A stretch of DNA of 64,000 nucleotides. Origin: Tyto alba. Its lineage: Eukaryota; Chordata; Aves; Strigiformes; Tytonidae. The position numbers were made by a program, and so were the translations under genes. Of this stretch, positions 59,382 to 64,000 are shown piece by piece. Within the stretch, counting starts at the first letter, position 1; the number at the start of each line of letters is the position of its first letter. The stretch is from assembly GCF_018691265.1 (NCBI RefSeq), contig NW_024881261.1, forward strand, positions 25,383,374 to 25,447,373, written 5' to 3'. The notes beneath the pieces were generated by a model. The model saw nothing but the letters and a program-made list of their open reading frames with translations. It did not search any database and had not been told where the DNA came from.

Positions 59382-59460
59382 TTTTTTTTTTTTTTTTTTG
59401 TTGTTTGACTTTTCTTTTGGTTTGATTTTTTGGGGGGTGTGTGTGTTTGGTTTTTGTAAT
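59382..59460 (+). repeat. Poly-T and G/T low-complexity tract
   Basis: T18 (59382-59399) is followed by T/G-rich sequence including G6 and a short GT repeat. Confidence 0.9.
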
Positions 59461-62400
59461 GAAAGATTATTACTACTTCAGTGCCAGTGATGCCTGTGTT
59501 TGCTTGTGCTTATACAGCTAATATCCTATTTGATTTTGAACTGAGTGGGACATTACGAAAAAAAAAACCCAACCTGTAGTGTTTTTTTTCTAGGTATGAT
59601 TGCTACACTGTGTATACTCTCTCTGCCATCTTTTCATGCAAAATTCAACTTCTCTTTTTCCCACACAACTATTAGCTACTGGTTTTGTTTTAACAACAGG
59701 AACTTGCAAGATGAAAGCCTTCGGAACTAACAACATAAGTTTTCAGCTGGTATGGAGAATACCACATTTCCTATGCCAATTTCCTGTGAGAAAGTCATCT
59801 TGGAGGGAAGTAAGCACAGTGAAAAACTTTTCCCCCTTTTTTTTTAAGTGAGGGTGGGCAAAGTAAGCAGTTGCAGCAATATTCCTACATTGGGTATTGG
59901 CAATCTACTTGACTGCAAAAGCCCATTCCTGCTTTATTTTCCTTCACTCGTCTGTCTCTTGGACTGTTAAAGGAAATATCACTTTGAAATGGAACACAGA
60001 GTTTTAAGGAGCATATTCCCTGCCAAGATTTTTTTTCCCCTCTACCAACCCAGAGTTTCACATAGATGCTTGAGTGAAACCCCTTCCTTCTGCTGCGCTG
60101 CATCTCAATGGATGATATACTGTGTTAGGTTCAGCAAAGAGACTGGAGCAGCCCAAGTTTACTCTCACTGCAGGTCAGTCTTCAAATTTCATCGTGTTCT
60201 TTTGAGTTAAGAAATCCTTTCCCCACCCCCTATTTTAATCCTTATTTCAGGCTCTCTAGCAATGTTTGTATCAGTGCTTCTTTATGACATATGAGAGTAA
60301 TTTGGAATTTACTGGGTGAGTGGGTCTGCAGTCAAAATAGCCAGTTTGCTTTATTCCTCACTTTTAGAGAAGGGCTTTAGTTGATAAGTCTTCTGTTTAG
60401 CAACATAGCCCTACCCCAGCTACTGAAAAAAAATTCTTTTAGATTCTTAGGTCTCAACCTAACAGTGGTAGTGCATAGCACCAACCTTTCTGTTGACAAA
60501 CTTTCCCTCTGCTTGAGCTGCTACGTTGCACTGGAGAGCCAAGGGCAATAGACAGAAAGTATTTGTCACAAAGGTGCTATCACTTGACTGTCTCTGTTAT
60601 AGGACTGATGTAATTTTTAAAGGTAGGCAAAGTTTTACCCAGCTATTGCAGTTCTTTGTATGGTGCAAAGCTTTCTCCTTTCACTGCCTCCAAATTGAGC
60701 AGCTGTTAATAATTTTAACTTTTCAGATAATTATACATCTATTTTCAAAGTGGTGAGAAGATGTGGATTTTGAAGAAGTTGATTTTCCCATTCCATACTA
60801 GAAAATATGTATGTGAGTCTTTCTGGGGTCTCTAGCTGGTGTAAGAGTGTCTTTAGGAAATGCCTTGGTAAGAAGATCTTATCTAAACCAAAACATTTTG
60901 AAAACCCAGATCGCTGCCAAGTGAAATACTCCAATTATATACTATAAATAAATGGCTCTTGTCTAGACTGCTTCATGTGCTCAAAGGGGAACTGCTAGGG
61001 TGCTTCCTCTTTCTCCCGTCTATAGTGCACTCTTCACCTGATAACTGATCCAGGGTATCAGACAGTTTGACTGGTGTTTGACAGACTTCTCCTGCTGCAG
61101 TATTGTTGAACAGGTTAAAAAGGTTGGTAAGCAGTTATTTAGGCTTGTGAGTGCACTCCGAACATGCAATTTGGGTATTTATTTAGTGCCTAAAGTACAT
61201 GCTTTGAGACAGAGTGCAAAAAGTGATTCATCACGGGATGTCATACTCCCTTTCAGTAGTACAGACAGTGCAAAAAGAGAAAATTTTTTTTCCAAGTAGA
61301 TTTGAAAGTTAGTGGTCTGGCCAACTACAGAATTCTGTGACATGTCAACCAGATTGAGTTTCTCTGTGAAGAGTGCTAACTGACCTGTCGTCAGTTCATA
61401 GGTCTAAATTTTCTTTGAGCTACTAGAAAAGCTTCTTGCTAATCATAAAATGAGTCAGGAAAAAATGTGGAGCCTAGATTTCAATTGTACCCTTTAACAG
61501 AAGATGGTTGCCCTCACTTTATTGATCGATGTAAAACAATTTAGCAAGCCTAGTATTTTCAGTTACCTAGGTATTGGGTTAATTTATATAATGGTAGGAA
61601 TCTTGCAAGTTGCTTTTTAACCATTTTAATAAAATTCCAACCTTTTTGCTTGTATGTATTATTTTTTAATTCATGATAAATAGTTTTGAACAATGATATT
61701 CAAGTTACCTTACTCTGTAAAAATAGTCTGTTGCCTTTCTGATCCAGCCTCTTAGCCTTCTAAAGATGTTACCTCATCTGTTAAGTTCTACTTTGCCAGA
61801 GTGAGTGAAAGATCCTTTTTTTCTGGCCAAGTCTATTCTGTGACTGCTCATTTTAAGACTTGAGCTGATCATTGTCCCTGGAGTATGTAGCATATTGAAT
61901 GGAAAAATCTTCCCAGGTTGCCAAAGCTTTTGTTTTGTGAACATGATAAAATTAGACAGTGCTTTAAGTGAGAAGTCTGTCACTTCCCTTCCTCTTCCAC
62001 AGTCTTACAAAGTTCCATATTAAGCTTCAAGCTCCATGTAGTGTTATGAAAGTCAGGAAGGTGTGCAGTTAGCAAAGCTGAGAGGCTTAACGCCTGTGGG
62101 AAAAATCTAGGTAAAGATCCTGTAATCATTTTGAAAAATGTTGTGGTTTGGATAATCACAGTGAACAGGCAAAACTCAAGCTTTCTCTGTGTTCTACACT
62201 ACAGACTGCATAGAACTTGTGAGACCCAGAGCTGTTGGGAACCCTGTTAAAGTCTCCTGTGTATAAAGTGAAGGACAATACTTCATACTGGCAAAACAAC
62301 ATCCGTACACAATGCTTTTGTGCTTGATGCTCAAGACTAAAGATCCAAGATGAACAAGATCGAAAGACTTTTTGGTCCTTTTTCTTTCTTCTTTATCAGA

Positions 62401-64000
62401 CACCTTTGGTTTGCCTCATGATGAGGGCTTGTTAGAGATTTTTTTTTTCCATGTTGCTGGAGGGGTTGACTAGAACCTGATCTCATTTGGCCAGTGTGGT
62501 TAGCCAAGGACTTGCCGTTGCTAGCCAGCTCGGTCTCAACACTGACCTTACTGTAGGCTCTTTAATCTGTCAGGTTGTCATTAGTCAGGATCCCTTTGCC
62601 AGGCTGGCTGTTGATAATTCTCTGCTAGCAGTATCAAAATCTTATTCTGACAAACGACATTCTATAATGTTGTTGTTTATGCAGACAAATAGTTAAAATT
62701 TCACATCTAAAAGATTAAGTATTGTAATCACATAATTAGAAAAAAGGTTACATGATTTAACATAGCATTTTTCTATTTATATAAGTGACAACTAATGGTT
62801 TATTTTTTTCTCCTAGCTTTAGGAAAGATTCTTCAACTTTGTAATTTTAAAACATTTTCTCCTACACATGTCATTGTTCTTTTTAATAGGATCTGCCAGA
62901 ACAACTCTGAGCAAAAGCTCTGCGTTTTCACATTATTATCTCATTGTCTATCCCTAGTGTTATAGCCTTACTGTGACTTCCTAACTAATCAGCTATTTCA
63001 ACTTTCATTCTATAAGCTTTATGTCTGAGTGTAATTAAATGAGCATTAAGTCCTTTTTTTACTAGCAAAGCCTGAAAGTTCTGATATTACAGTAATAAGT
63101 GTGAAGTGAATTTTGAATGGCATTTATATCCTTTCATGGGCTCTAAATGTTTGATTTGCATAACTAGTTAAAATGATATCAGAGCAGCATATTGATTTAA
63201 TTCCATCTCAGAAAACTGTTAATTAATAATGATAATAAATGTGTCAGTCCTTTATTATCTGCTTTGAATTGGTGATGATGTCTATATTAATACTACTTCA
63301 GTAATAGACCTCTGCTGGCTATTGTTGGCAAAGCTTTGAGGGCTTGAATAACTAGCAATCAGAATTTATAAAATTTATTACAGATCAGATTTTAAAAGAA
63401 TAGTCATTTTATCATGTGTAATTTTATTAACACCTACTACTTAACATTTTATTTAAATAAATCACTAAGAACAGAAGCTGGCAAGGCTTTTGAACAAAGA
63501 AGAGGTTTTAATTTCTTAAACTTTTTTTGTCCTTGCAAGTTCGATTTTAGTGAGTCAACACATTCCCTTCATGTAAAAGAGAGAACTGAAAGAACTATGT
63601 ACATTTCAGTTTTCCTTAACACTTCAATAGGAGTATCTTAAAAAAACCCCTAAATATACCTCGGGGTGTTTTGTGGAAAAGAGATACTTGGTCAGGAGAG
63701 GTTTTCTTTTTATTGTTATTTTGCTATTTTTTTTTCTAATTTTGTTGTGGTATGTGTTTCTTTTGACTTCCTATTTCAAAATTAAATTCGATTATCTCCT
63801 ATTCATTTTTTGCTGTCACTGTTTAGTGTTAAAAGAGAATTGGTTTAAGGTCTTACTTCCCTTCTTCCCTTTTGCAAACTGGCAAGAGAGTCCTTTTTTT
63901 CATGCTGTGTGAGACTGGATTTTGGTTCCTTTTTCAACAAGGAACATTGACTGTCCTAATATTCAGCACCGCTCTACCTTGTGGAACTGCATTACAAGTG
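59461..64000. other. Unannotated AT-rich non-coding sequence to window end
   Basis: No gene, RNA gene or known repeat was recognised. Short ORFs (59600-59851, 60526-60756, 63673-63912 and others) have no domain, lack splice context and often overlap T-rich tracts. Confidence 0.6.

Noticed and set aside
1..64000. tRNA, rRNA, CRISPR array, bacterial or phage genes
   Set aside because: No cloverleaf-forming sequence, rRNA-like block or spaced direct-repeat array was seen, and the retroelements point to a bird genome.

Overview
This window looks like non-coding DNA from a bird genome. Three recognisable elements support that. One is a 3' fragment of a CR1 (chicken repeat 1) LINE at about 2960-3840. 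The other two are solo LTRs of avian endogenous retroviruses, at 17144-18155 and 30247-30851. Each LTR has TG...CA ends and an exact 5-bp target-site duplication. The rest is AT-rich sequence with many poly-T/poly-A runs and few interspersed repeats, as expected of a gene desert or a very large intron in a compact avian genome. Nothing is bacterial: there are no operons, ribosome-binding sites, CRISPR arrays or phage genes.

Layout. 1-2.8 kb: unannotated. 2.8-3.85 kb: a T23 run, then the CR1 fragment on the minus strand, whose reverse-transcriptase remnant has lost its catalytic Asp pair. 3.85-17.1 kb: unannotated AT-rich sequence with homopolymer tracts and a strong G-quadruplex motif at 15.9 kb. 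17.1-18.2 kb: an older plus-strand ERV LTR. 18.2-30.2 kb: unannotated, with an (AAT)n microsatellite at 20.7 kb, a candidate regulatory block with a POU octamer at 21.1 kb, and a 36-nt exon-like segment at 25.9 kb. 30.2-30.85 kb: a younger, CpG-rich minus-strand ERV LTR. 31-48 kb: unannotated, with several blocks that read like conserved non-coding elements (32.0, 34.6, 37.75 and 38.7-39.2 kb) and carry TALE/homeodomain and E-box motifs. 49.8-50.9 kb: a cluster of simple repeats. 52.1 kb: an exon-like open segment. 54.5-55.8 kb: a homeodomain-motif-rich block. 56.3 kb: an AT/GTT microsatellite. 56.85-56.97 kb: a relic of an ancient MIR SINE. The remainder to 64 kb is unannotated.

I found no complete protein-coding gene, tRNA, rRNA or recognisable ncRNA. 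The short open reading frames (60-181 codons) behave as chance ORFs or lie inside the retroelements. The window is best read as a regulatory or intronic landscape. The most useful follow-ups are the candidate conserved elements, the possible micro-exons and the MIR relic. I found no new defence, mobile or metabolic system. Candidate regulatory and exon calls are inferences from sequence texture and motifs, because no alignment could be run.
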